From JAVVHE01 sp038238915 (GTDB lineage: Bacteria > Pseudomonadota > Alphaproteobacteria > Sphingomonadales > Sphingomonadaceae): a DNA stretch of 64,000 bases. Both the position numbers and the translations under genes were made by a program. Where the stretch lies: NCBI GenBank assembly GCA_038238915.1, contig JBBSFH010000005.1, positions 62,001-126,000 of the forward strand, read 5' to 3'. The notes under the pieces were generated by a model. That model saw nothing but the letters and a program-made list of their open reading frames with translations. It ran no database searches and was not told the origin of the DNA. Below, piece by piece: positions 9,004-17,058 of the stretch; the stretch's first letter is position 1; each line of letters starts with the position of its first letter.

Positions 9004-10091
9004 ACGTGGCGCACACCTTCGAGGTGGTTGCGGACACCGACGCGCAGGTCGAAGTCCGCGCGCTCGATCTTGCCGACGCGGGCGCAAGCGCGGCGCACGA
9101 CGCATGGGTGCGCGCACGCGCCGAAGGCACCCCGTTTCATCTGACCGCGTGGGGCCGCGCGGTCGCGCGCGGCGCGGGGCACCGCCCGCATTATCTGGTG
9201 GCTGAGCGCGGCGGCGCGATCGCGGGCGTGCTGCCGCTGGCGGAAGCGCGTTCGCCGATCTTCGGACGCAGCCTCGCGTCCAATACGCTGGCGGTTTACG
9301 GCGGGCCGCTCGCCGACGATGCGGCGACACATGCCGCGCTCGATGCGGCCGCTTGGGAGCATGCTCAGGCGCTCGGCGTACGTGTGCTGGAATACCGTGA
9401 TCAGGCCCGGCTGCGGCCCGACTGGCCAGCGAAATCGGATGTTTACGCCACCTTCAAGCGCCCGCTCGGCGCCAGCGAGGACGAAAACCTGAAGGCCATT
9501 CCGCGCAAGCAGCGCGCCGAGGTGCGCAAAAGCCTCGAGTTCGGGCTCGAAACGCGTATCGGCCGGTCGGGGAAGGATCTGGCGGATCATTTCCACGTCT
9601 ATGGGACCAGCGTGCGCAATCTTGGCACGCCGGTGTTCCCGCGTGCACTGTTCGCCGCGATCCTCGATGCGTTCGGCGAGGATGCCGATATTTTGACGGT
9701 GTACAAAGATGGTGCACCGCTCGCTTCGGTGTTGTCGATCTATCACAATGGCGAGGTGTTGCCCTATTATGGCGGCGGGATGCCCGAAGCGCGGACATGG
9801 CGTGCGAACGATCACATGTATTGGCAATTGATGGAGCACGCGCGCAAACGCGGCTGCACCGGCTTTGACTTCGGCCGTTCGAAATTCGGCACCGGGCCAT
9901 TCAGCTTCAAGAAGAACTGGGGGTTCGAACCCACTCCGCTTCACTATGAATTCCGCCTCGCTGAGGGCGAGCCGATGCCCGATCTCAGCCCGAACAATCC
10001 CAAATACAAGGCGATGATCGCGGTCTGGACGCGGCTGCCGCTGTGGATCGCGAGCCGTGTTGGCCCGCTGGTCTCGCGTGGACTGAGCTGA
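9000..10091 (+). CDS. FemAB-like acyltransferase, XrtA/PEP-CTERM-associated
   Basis: The 363-aa protein is a GNAT-fold FemAB/BioF2-like transferase. The recognisable core includes IPRKQRAEVRKS, a second acetyltransferase half with YYGGGMPEAR, and FDFGRSKFGTGPFSFKKNW near the C-terminus. GTG 9000 overlaps the deacetylase stop (GTGA); GTG 9006 is the alternative. FemAB proteins transfer aminoacyl or acyl groups; in XrtA loci this one is assumed to modify the polysaccharide, perhaps with a product of the ligase/decarboxylase pair at the head of the locus. That link is inference. Confidence 0.87.
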   Translation: MNVAHTFEVVADTDAQVEVRALDLADAGASAAHDAWVRARAEGTPFHLTAWGRAVARGAGHRPHYLVAERGGAIAGVLPLAEARSPIFGRSLASNTLAVYGGPLADDAATHAALDAAAWEHAQALGVRVLEYRDQARLRPDWPAKSDVYATFKRPLGASEDENLKAIPRKQRAEVRKSLEFGLETRIGRSGKDLADHFHVYGTSVRNLGTPVFPRALFAAILDAFGEDADILTVYKDGAPLASVLSIYHNGEVLPYYGGGMPEARTWRANDHMYWQLMEHARKRGCTGFDFGRSKFGTGPFSFKKNWGFEPTPLHYEFRLAEGEPMPDLSPNNPKYKAMIAVWTRLPLWIASRVGPLVSRGLS

Positions 10092-10102
10092 GGCGCGCTG
10101 CG

Positions 10103-11419
10103 GTGCAGGACATCCTCTTCCTCGCGCATCGCATCCCCTATCCCCCTGATAAGGGTGACAAGATCCGCTCGTGGCACATGCTTGCGCACTTGGCCGAGCG
10201 CGCGCGTGTGCATCTGGGGGCGTTCGTCGACGATCCCGCCGATATGGCGCACGCCGATCTGCTGCGCGGGCTTTGCGCGAGCGTCAAACTCCTGCCGATC
10301 GGTGGCGCGGTCCGAACGCTGCGCGCCGGACGCGGGCTGTTGACCGGAGCGCCGCTCTCGGTTGCGCTGTTCTCGGACGTGGCGATGCGCGCCTGGGTCG
10401 ATCGGACCGTTGCGAAAAATCCCATCACCGGACTGTTCGCCTTTTCGGGACAGATGGCCCCCTATATCCTGCCGCACACGCACGGGCGGCGATCGGTGAT
10501 GGATTTCGTCGACCTCGATTCGGAAAAATGGGGCCAATATGCCGCCGAAGCGCATGGCCCGCGCGCGTGGCTGTACGCACGCGAGGCGCGGCACCTGCTC
10601 GCGTTCGAGGCGCAGGTCGCGGCGAAAGTGGACGCGACATTGTTCGTTTCGGAGGATGAGGCGGCGCTGTTCCGTGTGCGTGCCGGAGTGGCGGGTGCGA
10701 AGGTCCATGCGCTGTCGAACGGCGTGGATCTGGAGTATTTCGATCCCAAGGCGGGGTTCGCGCAGATAGCGGACGAACACCGCGCCCAGCCCGGCCCCCT
10801 CCGCCCTTCGGGCACCTCCCCCTTTGGGGCAGGTGGCGGCGAAGCCGACGCAGCGGGATCGGGGCCCACATTCGTCCTCGTCGGCGCGATGGATTATCGA
10901 CCCAATATCGATGCCGCGCGCTGGTTCGCCGATGCGGTGTGGCCCACAGTGCTCGCCGCATTGCCGGGCGCGCGGTTCCTGATCGTGGGATCGAAGCCTC
11001 CCGCCGATGTCCAGGCGCTGGCCAGCCGCACAGGGATAGTTGTCACCGGCCGCGTCGCCGATGTGCGTCCGTATCTCGCCGCCGCCACCGTGGTGGTAGC
11101 CCCGCTGCGCATCGCGCGGGGCATCCAGAACAAGGTGCTCGAAGCGATGGCGATGGCGCGACCCGTTGTCGCCACTCCGCAGGCGCGCGAGGGGATCGAT
11201 GCGCAGCCCGGGCGCGATCTTCTGGTCGAAGGCGATGCGCCGGGCTTCGCCGCCGCCTGCCTCGCGCTCGCGCGCGATCCGGCGCGCGCGGCCGAGCTTG
11301 GCGCGGCGGCGCGCGCGCGGATGGTGGCGCGCTATGCCTGGGCACCCAATCTTCGCCTTCTGGGTCCGTTACTGCTAGGGGACGGCGGGGCGTATAAGAC
11401 CGCGCGGGAGGCGGCATAG
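10103..11419 (+). CDS. XrtA-associated sugar transferase (GT4-like, TIGR03087 type)
   Basis: The 438-aa glycosyltransferase has a GT-B fold. The N-terminal motif LAHRIPYPPDKGDKIRSWH is characteristic of this XrtA subgroup; the C-terminal half has LVGAMDYRPN, the loop VTGRVADVRPYL, and the sugar-nucleotide site IQNKVLEAMAMARPVV. The likely start is GTG 10103, with GAGG about nine bases upstream; the frame is open from 10043. Between the two domains (10786-10866) lies an in-frame Pro/Gly-rich insertion that looks like translated repeat DNA (see findings). The insertion sits in the interdomain linker, so the enzyme is probably still functional. Confidence 0.87.
   Translation: MQDILFLAHRIPYPPDKGDKIRSWHMLAHLAERARVHLGAFVDDPADMAHADLLRGLCASVKLLPIGGAVRTLRAGRGLLTGAPLSVALFSDVAMRAWVDRTVAKNPITGLFAFSGQMAPYILPHTHGRRSVMDFVDLDSEKWGQYAAEAHGPRAWLYAREARHLLAFEAQVAAKVDATLFVSEDEAALFRVRAGVAGAKVHALSNGVDLEYFDPKAGFAQIADEHRAQPGPLRPSGTSPFGAGGGEADAAGSGPTFVLVGAMDYRPNIDAARWFADAVWPTVLAALPGARFLIVGSKPPADVQALASRTGIVVTGRVADVRPYLAAATVVVAPLRIARGIQNKVLEAMAMARPVVATPQAREGIDAQPGRDLLVEGDAPGFAAACLALARDPARAAELGAAARARMVARYAWAPNLRLLGPLLLGDGGAYKTAREAA
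10786..10866 (+). repeat. Repeat-like GC-rich segment inserted in frame in the glycosyltransferase
   Basis: About 81 bp between the two GT domains has low-complexity C-runs and nested short inverted repeats, such as GCCCTTCGGGC at 10803-10813. It encodes Pro/Gly/Ala-rich filler (GPLRPSGTSPFGAGGG) unlike the family. It resembles the GC-rich palindromic elements seen between genes in sphingomonad genomes; no second copy occurs in this window. The boundaries are approximate. Confidence 0.45.
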
Positions 11420-11421
11420 GC

Positions 11422-13044
11422 ATGGACGGACAAGCGGTGAGCGGGCAGACGCTCGACTATTCGGGCAATGGGGTCGCCACGGTCGTGCGGGCACCCGCCC
11501 GGCCATCGCCGCCGGCCGTGCCCGGCGACGTGACAGTGCGTGGATGGCCGCGCGCGCTCGCGGCGTGGGGACTGACGCTGCTTGCGCTCGGACTGATCCT
11601 GCACGCCGATCTCGTGCATCTGGTCACGCGCTGGTGGAACAGCAGCACCTATGGCCACTGCCTGCTAATTCCGCCGATCATCCTGTGGCTGCTGTGGCAA
11701 CGCCGCGAGGGACTGGCTAAACTCGCGCCGCAGCCGTGGCTGCCCGGCGCGGCGCTGATGCTTGGCGCGGGCGTGGTGTGGCTGGTCGGCGATCTCGCGG
11801 GGGTGGCACTGGTGCGCCACATCGCGCTGGTGCTGATGTTCCAGTTCAGCGTGCTCACGATCTTCGGTCTCGCGGTGGCGCGCGGCGTGATGTTCCCGCT
11901 GGTGTTCGCGCTGTTCATGATCCCGGTCGGCGAGCAGCTCGAACCGCTGCTGCAGACGATCACCGCCAAGTTCGCGATGCTGCTGCTCCATCTGGCGGGC
12001 GTGCCCGCGTATAATGACGGCGTCTTCATCACCATCCCCAACGGCGATTTCCAGGTGGCCGAAGCCTGTTCGGGTGTGCGCTTCCTGATTGCCATGGTGG
12101 CGTTTGGCGCGCTGGTTACGAACGTGTGTTTCATTTCGTGGAAGCGCCGCATCGCCTTCATGACCGCCGCCGTCATCCTGCCGATTATCGCCAACGGCAT
12201 CCGCGCGTGGGGCACGATCTATATCGCGCACCTCACCACGCCGCAGTTCGCGCGTGGGGTGGATCATATCGTCTATGGCTGGATTTTCTTCGCGGTGGTG
12301 ATGGCGCTGCTGCTGGCGGTGGGGTGGCGCTTCTTCGACAGGCCGGTCGATGATCCGTTCATCGATCCCGCCGCGCTGCAGGATCCCGCCACCCCGCCCG
12401 CGCCGTCCGCACGGATGGTGGTCGCGGCGCTCGTGGCGATCGCGGCAGGCGGCGTGGCTCCCGCGTGGGCCGCGTTCGCCGATGCGCGCGCAGCGGTTCA
12501 TCCCACGCGCGCGCTCGTGCTTGCCGCCCCGCCCGGGTGGCAGCAGGTGCCTTATCGCGGTGCGGTGGCGTGGAAGCCGATCTACAAGAAGCCGAGCGCG
12601 GAAGCTTATGCCACCTTCGTCGATGCGGGCGGCCAGCCGGTTGATGTCTATGTCGCGGTTTATGATCGCCAGGACGCGGATCACAAGGTGATCGGCTACG
12701 GGCAGGGGGCGATCGAGCCCGGCGAGGAAAATGTGTGGGCGTGGGCCGCGAACGCGCCCAACCCGCCGGGCGGCCACGGCTTCCAGATCAACCGCGAGGG
12801 CGCCGCGCGCGACGTGGTGCAATATTACCGTGTTGGCGGGCAGATGATCGGCAATGAATATGCCGCCAAGATCGAGGGGCTGAAGACGCGGCTGCTGGGC
12901 GGCGATCCGCAGGCGGCGACGCTGCTGGTCGCGGCCGAGCGCGTCGATCCCCTGGTCTCCGCGCGACCGGCGATCGATCGCTTCCTCGCGGTCGATGGGC
13001 CGCCGAGTGCGTTGATCGATCGGTCGATCGTCAAGGAGCATTAG
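11422..13044 (+). CDS. xrtA: Exosortase A (XrtA) fused to a C-terminal EpsI-like domain
   Basis: The 540-aa integral membrane protein combines two parts. Residues about 45-310 are a multi-helix exosortase with the catalytic triad visible: Cys216 in EACSGVRF, Arg261 in NGIRAWG and His282 in DHIVYGW. Residues about 345-530 are an EpsI-type periplasmic domain (PPGWQQVPYRGAVAWKP). Exosortases cleave PEP-CTERM tails in the inner membrane and transfer the protein onward, by analogy with sortases. No PEP-CTERM substrate is encoded in this window, so substrates lie elsewhere. It is in the middle of the XrtA operon, two bases after the glycosyltransferase and three before the amidotransferase. Confidence 0.93.
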   Translation: MDGQAVSGQTLDYSGNGVATVVRAPARPSPPAVPGDVTVRGWPRALAAWGLTLLALGLILHADLVHLVTRWWNSSTYGHCLLIPPIILWLLWQRREGLAKLAPQPWLPGAALMLGAGVVWLVGDLAGVALVRHIALVLMFQFSVLTIFGLAVARGVMFPLVFALFMIPVGEQLEPLLQTITAKFAMLLLHLAGVPAYNDGVFITIPNGDFQVAEACSGVRFLIAMVAFGALVTNVCFISWKRRIAFMTAAVILPIIANGIRAWGTIYIAHLTTPQFARGVDHIVYGWIFFAVVMALLLAVGWRFFDRPVDDPFIDPAALQDPATPPAPSARMVVAALVAIAAGGVAPAWAAFADARAAVHPTRALVLAAPPGWQQVPYRGAVAWKPIYKKPSAEAYATFVDAGGQPVDVYVAVYDRQDADHKVIGYGQGAIEPGEENVWAWAANAPNPPGGHGFQINREGAARDVVQYYRVGGQMIGNEYAAKIEGLKTRLLGGDPQAATLLVAAERVDPLVSARPAIDRFLAVDGPPSALIDRSIVKEH

Positions 13045-13047
13045 GCG

Positions 13048-14964
13048 ATGTGCGGGATCGCGGGATATTTCGATACGCGCGGCACCGCCCCCATCGCCGA
13101 GCGCGAACTGCGCGCGATGACGGTGGCGCTCGCGCACCGCGGACCCGACGGGATGGATTTCTTCCGCGCGCCGGGTGTGGGGCTTGGCCACCGGCGGCTC
13201 TCGATCATCGATCTCGCGGGCGGCGCGCAGCCGATGACCACGCTGGGCGGACAAGTGGCGATCATCTTCAACGGCGAAATCTATAACTTCGCCGACGTGC
13301 GCCGCGAACTCGAACGATTGGGCTACACCTTCCTCACCCGCTCGGACACCGAGGTGATCCTGCACGGCTGGGTCGAGTGGGGCGCGGACGTGGTGCTGCG
13401 GCTGCGCGGCATGTTCGCGTTCGCCATCCACGACGCGCGCGCGGGCACGCTGTTTCTGGCGCGCGACCGGCTTGGGGTGAAGCCGCTCCACTATGCTTTG
13501 ACCGCGGACGGTGCGCTGCTGTTCGCTTCCGAACTGAAGGGGCTGACCGCCTCGCCACGCATTGGCCGCGCGCTCGATCCGAGCGCGATCGAGGATTATT
13601 TCGCCTACGGCTATGTGCCCGATCCCAAATGCCTGCTTGCGGGTGTGCGCAAGCTGGAGGCCGCGCATACGATGACGATCCGGCGCGGCCAGCCTTTGCC
13701 CAAACCGGTGCGCTACTGGGACGTCGATTTCACCACGCGCCACCGTGGCAGCGCCGCCGATCTCGCCGCCGAACTGACCGAGCGCGTGCGCGAGGCGGTG
13801 CGGCTGCGCATGATCGCGGACGTGCCCTTGGGCGCATTCCTTTCGGGGGGCGTGGACAGTTCGGCCGTGGTGGCGATGATGGCGGGGCTGTCGAGCACGC
13901 CGGTCAACACCTGCACGATCGGCTTCGATGTCGCGGCGTATGACGAGACCGGCTACGCGCGCCAGATCGCCGAGCGCTACCACACCGATCACCACGAACG
14001 GCTCGTCAGCCCGGACGATTTCTCCGCGATCGACCGGCTGGTGAGCGCCTACGACGAGCCCTTCGCCGACGCGTCCGCGCTGCCCACCTTCCGGGTGTGC
14101 GAACTCGCGCGCGAGACGGTGAAGGTTGCGCTCTCGGGCGACGGCGCGGACGAGGCGATGGCGGGGTATCGCCGCTACAAGATGCACATGTTCGAGGAGC
14201 GCAGCCGTTCCGCGCTGCCCTTGGCGGTGCGGCGGCCGCTATTCGGCGCGCTGGGGCGGATTTATCCCAAGATGGACTGGGCACCTCGGTCCTTGCGCGC
14301 GAAAACCACCTTCCTCGCGATGGCGCGCTCCAGCGAGGAAGCCTATTTCAACTCGATCGCAGTGATGCCCGATCGGCTGCGCGCCGATCTGTTCTCGCCG
14401 AGCTTCCGCCGTGACCTGCAAGGCTATTGGGCGGGATCGCTCTATGTCGATACGATGCGCGCCGCACCCGCGCACGATGCGCTCGGCCGCGCGCAATATG
14501 CGGACATCCGCCACTATCTGCCCGGCGACATCCTGACCAAGACCGATCGCGCCTCGATGGCGGTGAGCCTCGAAGCGCGCGAGCCTTTGCTCGATCACGA
14601 ACTGGTCGGCTGGGCGGCGGGGCTGCCTGCTGACATGCGGCTGCGCGATGGCCAGGGCAAATGGCTGCTCAAGAAGGCGATGGAGCCTTACGTGCCGCAC
14701 AATCTCCTCTATCGGCCCAAAATGGGCTTCGTGACGCCGATCTCGGACTGGTTCCGGGGGCCGCTCGCATCGCGCATCCGCCGCGTGGCGACGAGCTCGG
14801 CCGCAATCGACACCGGCTGGTTCGCGCCCGACTATTTCACCCGCGCGGTGGACGAGCACCAATCGGGCCGCGCCGACCATGGGCGGCTGCTGTGGCAGTT
14901 GCTGATGCTCGATGGCTCGCTGGCACGGCTGGGCGTGGGCGCGGCGATGGCGGAAGCGGCTTAG
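13048..14964 (+). CDS. XrtA/PEP-CTERM system amidotransferase (asparagine-synthase-like)
   Basis: The 638-aa protein starts MCGIAGYFD with Cys2 as the glutaminase nucleophile. The N-terminal class II glutamine amidotransferase domain (HRGPDG, FNGEIYNF, RSDTEVILHGW) is followed by an ATP-pyrophosphatase domain with the PP-loop SGGVDSS (about 266-272). Family members adjoining exosortase genes amidate a carboxylate, probably on the exopolysaccharide, rather than make free asparagine; here that reading rests on context. It is the last plus-strand gene of the XrtA locus and is followed by a convergent gene. Confidence 0.9.
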   Translation: MCGIAGYFDTRGTAPIAERELRAMTVALAHRGPDGMDFFRAPGVGLGHRRLSIIDLAGGAQPMTTLGGQVAIIFNGEIYNFADVRRELERLGYTFLTRSDTEVILHGWVEWGADVVLRLRGMFAFAIHDARAGTLFLARDRLGVKPLHYALTADGALLFASELKGLTASPRIGRALDPSAIEDYFAYGYVPDPKCLLAGVRKLEAAHTMTIRRGQPLPKPVRYWDVDFTTRHRGSAADLAAELTERVREAVRLRMIADVPLGAFLSGGVDSSAVVAMMAGLSSTPVNTCTIGFDVAAYDETGYARQIAERYHTDHHERLVSPDDFSAIDRLVSAYDEPFADASALPTFRVCELARETVKVALSGDGADEAMAGYRRYKMHMFEERSRSALPLAVRRPLFGALGRIYPKMDWAPRSLRAKTTFLAMARSSEEAYFNSIAVMPDRLRADLFSPSFRRDLQGYWAGSLYVDTMRAAPAHDALGRAQYADIRHYLPGDILTKTDRASMAVSLEAREPLLDHELVGWAAGLPADMRLRDGQGKWLLKKAMEPYVPHNLLYRPKMGFVTPISDWFRGPLASRIRRVATSSAAIDTGWFAPDYFTRAVDEHQSGRADHGRLLWQLLMLDGSLARLGVGAAMAEAA

Positions 14965-15066
14965 GTCGCAGACTGATCAAGAAGGTGGGGCCGGAAGCGA
15001 CCCCATCATCGCCATAAAGAGCAAGAATGACTTTAGCGCCGCGTGACTCCGCGCGGTTTGCTGCCG

Positions 15067-15432
15067 TTAACAAGTGGAATGAAACAGCCCGCCGACACGC
15101 CGGGTTTGCGCAAGTTCGTTGTAAAGTGCAGCCGCTTCCCGGGTCTCAAGCACGTGAACCTCGATATTGGCAGCCTCAAGCGCCACAAGTGTTTCGGGTT
15201 TGGTTTGGAGAACGAGGTGCATCCCCCTGCTGAGTACGACGATCTCGCTGCCGCGATCGATCAGTTCCTGCACATCGGAGGGCTGAATGCCTGGGCTGTG
15301 GCGTGTGCCCGTCTCGAGCCAGTCCCACGCCCGGCCGCCACCAGGAAACAACTTCAAATCCTTGGCGGCCCCGATGCCAGTCGCTTCGATATTGCCCCAT
15401 TCTAGATGTGTAATCCGCGGTGACTCGCTCAT
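15067..15432 (-). CDS. Mth938-like (DUF498/NDUFAF3-like) domain protein
   Basis: A 121-aa cytosolic protein with the Mth938 fold signature: a start around THLEWGNIEATG, the central WDWLETGTRHSPGIQPSDVQELID and the C-terminal TREAAALYNELAQT. The mitochondrial homologue NDUFAF3 helps assemble complex I, but the bacterial role is unsettled; these genes often lie near the secretion or membrane-protein machinery. The frame extends to 15486, but ATG 15432 has GAGG six bases upstream and matches the family length (about 120 aa). It converges on the XrtA locus. Confidence 0.85.
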   Translation of the reverse strand: MSESPRITHLEWGNIEATGIGAAKDLKLFPGGGRAWDWLETGTRHSPGIQPSDVQELIDRGSEIVVLSRGMHLVLQTKPETLVALEAANIEVHVLETREAAALYNELAQTRRVGGLFHSTC

Positions 15433-15807
15433 TGTTCGCCTCACTTGCTTCAATCCCATAGTGCTACCGGCGGGGCGAACGGACAATGAAGGGGCAATGG
15501 CTTGCCGGCGCTTTTGGCCTCCGTCCGAAAGCTGCCGGACCGCTATCCACCAAAAGCAGACAACATCGCTTCACGCGCATGGCCTGAGGTCCGATCCACC
15601 GCTGCCACAGAGATCGCATCGCGATAAGCCGAACTCTTTTCACCATTGCCTTGTAGGATCGCCTGCGTGATCGTCCGGCGTCATGCCCGGCTGCGCGCAC
15701 CGCCACCCTACCCCGCAACAGTCCGAAAACCAGCTTTCCGCCTCCCCCATACCGCCGTGAACTTCGTGAACTTCGACGTCCAATCGGCCACCCCGGCACC
15801 CGCCCAA
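15433..15807. other. Intergenic stretch with no supported gene
   Basis: This 375-bp gap lies between the start of the Mth938-like gene and the end of the AIM24-like gene. Open frames cross it on both strands, but none has a good ribosome site or recognisable protein; they look like GC-driven shadows. It must hold the promoter of the Mth938-like gene. Only a short direct repeat (GTGAACTTC twice, near 15760) stands out. Confidence 0.6.
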
Positions 15808-16575
15808 TCAATCGTCGCGCAAAATCCCGCTCAGCAGTCCGCCCACCGCCGCAACCGCAGCACCGCCGCCAAGCGCCGTCCCGATATCGCCGCGGCTCTC
15901 GCTCCGGCCCGGCAAATAGCGCGCGATTTCTTCGGCGAGGTTGAGGATCGGCATCGATTGCAGCCAGACTTTGCCCGGCCCGGTCAATGTCGCCAGAAAC
16001 AGGCCCTCGCCGCCAAACAGGATGTTGCGAAAGCCGCGCAGCATCTGGATATCGGTCTGCACGCTCGGCTCCTGGATTCCGATGTGCCCCGCGTGGACGC
16101 GCAACCGCTCGCCCGCAGCGAGCGTCTTTTCGATCACCTCGCCCGAAAGATCGAGGAACACCGTTCCCGGCCCAGTCACGCGCTGCAGGATGAAGCCTTC
16201 GCCCGCGAACACGCCCGCACCCAGCCGCTGCTGCAGCGCGATGTCGAAGGTGACCGAGCGTTCCGCGCACAGGAACGTCTCCTTGCGGCAGATGAGCGAT
16301 TGCCCGGGCGCGAGCTTCATCGCGAGAATACTACCCGGAAAGCGGGGAGCGAACGCCACATGTCCGCTCTGCTGCGCGCTATATTCGGTGATGAACAGGC
16401 TGCCGCCACTCACCGCGCGCTTCAGCCCGGCGAGCAGCCCGCCGCCGGTGTGCGTATCCATCACGATCCCATCGCTCATCCACGCCATCGCGTGCGTCTG
16501 GCTGTAGATCGATTCGCCGGCGTCGAGATCGATCGAGACGGTCTGCATGATGGTTCCCGAAATGTCGTAGCGCAT
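15808..16575 (-). CDS. AIM24/TIGR00266-type protein (DUF124)
   Basis: The 255-aa protein consists of the beta-sandwich repeat family once called DUF124: MRYDISGTIMQTV at the N-terminus, TGGGLLAGLKRAVSGGSLF, PGSILAMKLAPGQSLICRKETFL and FGGEGLFLATLTGPGKVWLQS. The C-terminal tail GGGAAVAAVGGLLSGIL is Gly/Ala-rich and could sit in a membrane. Family members are of unknown biochemical role. ATG 16575 is chosen for the GGGAGAG eight bases upstream and because the longer frame begins in non-family sequence. Confidence 0.86.
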   Translation of the reverse strand: MRYDISGTIMQTVSIDLDAGESIYSQTHAMAWMSDGIVMDTHTGGGLLAGLKRAVSGGSLFITEYSAQQSGHVAFAPRFPGSILAMKLAPGQSLICRKETFLCAERSVTFDIALQQRLGAGVFAGEGFILQRVTGPGTVFLDLSGEVIEKTLAAGERLRVHAGHIGIQEPSVQTDIQMLRGFRNILFGGEGLFLATLTGPGKVWLQSMPILNLAEEIARYLPGRSESRGDIGTALGGGAAVAAVGGLLSGILRDD

Positions 16576-16692
16576 CCTTTGGCTCTCCCTGGGATCGGTG
16601 ATGTCGGCAGATATTGGTTGGCGGCACGGCCGAAATACTATGTGCGATGCGGGGCCGTCTTGAAACAAGGCGCATCGCGCCCGTCATGGCGG

Positions 16693-16800
16693 TCAGGCGA
16701 CCACGCTCACGCTCGGCCCGGCGGCGGCGGCGAGGAACAGGCTGGCGGTCATCACGGCGGCGAGAACGGTTGCGAGATGGTTGCGTAAAGTGGAGAACAT
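16693..16800 (-). CDS. Small hydrophobic 35-aa ORF, unknown function
   Basis: A short frame reads MFSTLRNHLATVLAAVM and continues through an Ala/Leu-rich hydrophobic stretch to AGPSVSVVA. It has a convincing Shine-Dalgarno (GAAGGA) seven bases before the ATG. The layout is a short basic-amphipathic start, one hydrophobic segment and a small-residue tail, like a single-pass membrane miniprotein or a cleaved exported peptide. It lies about 120 bp upstream of the AIM24-like gene on the same strand. No function is proposed; it may be spurious. Confidence 0.45.
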   Translation of the reverse strand: MFSTLRNHLATVLAAVMTASLFLAAAAGPSVSVVA

Positions 16801-17058
16801 GATCGGTTCCTTCGGGTTGGTGTGGGGCAGGACCATTCCCGCCTCCGTACCAAGCAAAGCAAGCATCGTGCCAAGTGCGGATTCTGGCGCGGAACGGCCA
16901 TTTCAAGGCCCGCCAAGGATCGTCAGTGCGCGAAGGTTGCTAACCGGTAGGGCTTTTCGCCAAGCGTGAAGCGAAAGCGCCGCATCGAACGCGTCCAACA
17001 CACTTGCCATCGCCCGCCACGGCTGCGAGCAAAGGCCGAGCGTCTACGGAGGGGCCAA

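Noticed and set aside
11665..14187. 840-codon open frame on the minus strand opposite exosortase A and the amidotransferase
   Set aside because: It lies entirely antisense to two well-recognised genes, is rich in His/Arg/Asp as expected from the complement of GC-rich codons, and has no recognisable domain.
13048..14964. Housekeeping asparagine synthetase AsnB
   Set aside because: The position directly after exosortase A and in the polysaccharide operon marks it as the XrtA-associated amidotransferase.
15040..15058. Short hairpin between the convergent amidotransferase and Mth938-like genes as a terminator
   Set aside because: Only a 5-bp stem (CCGCG/CGCGG) and no clear T-run; too weak to call.
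16952..16978. Imperfect hairpin (GCTTTTCGC / GCGAAAGC) upstream of the acetamidase-like gene as a riboswitch or ncRNA
   Set aside because: One bulged stem alone, with no conserved riboswitch elements; could be chance.
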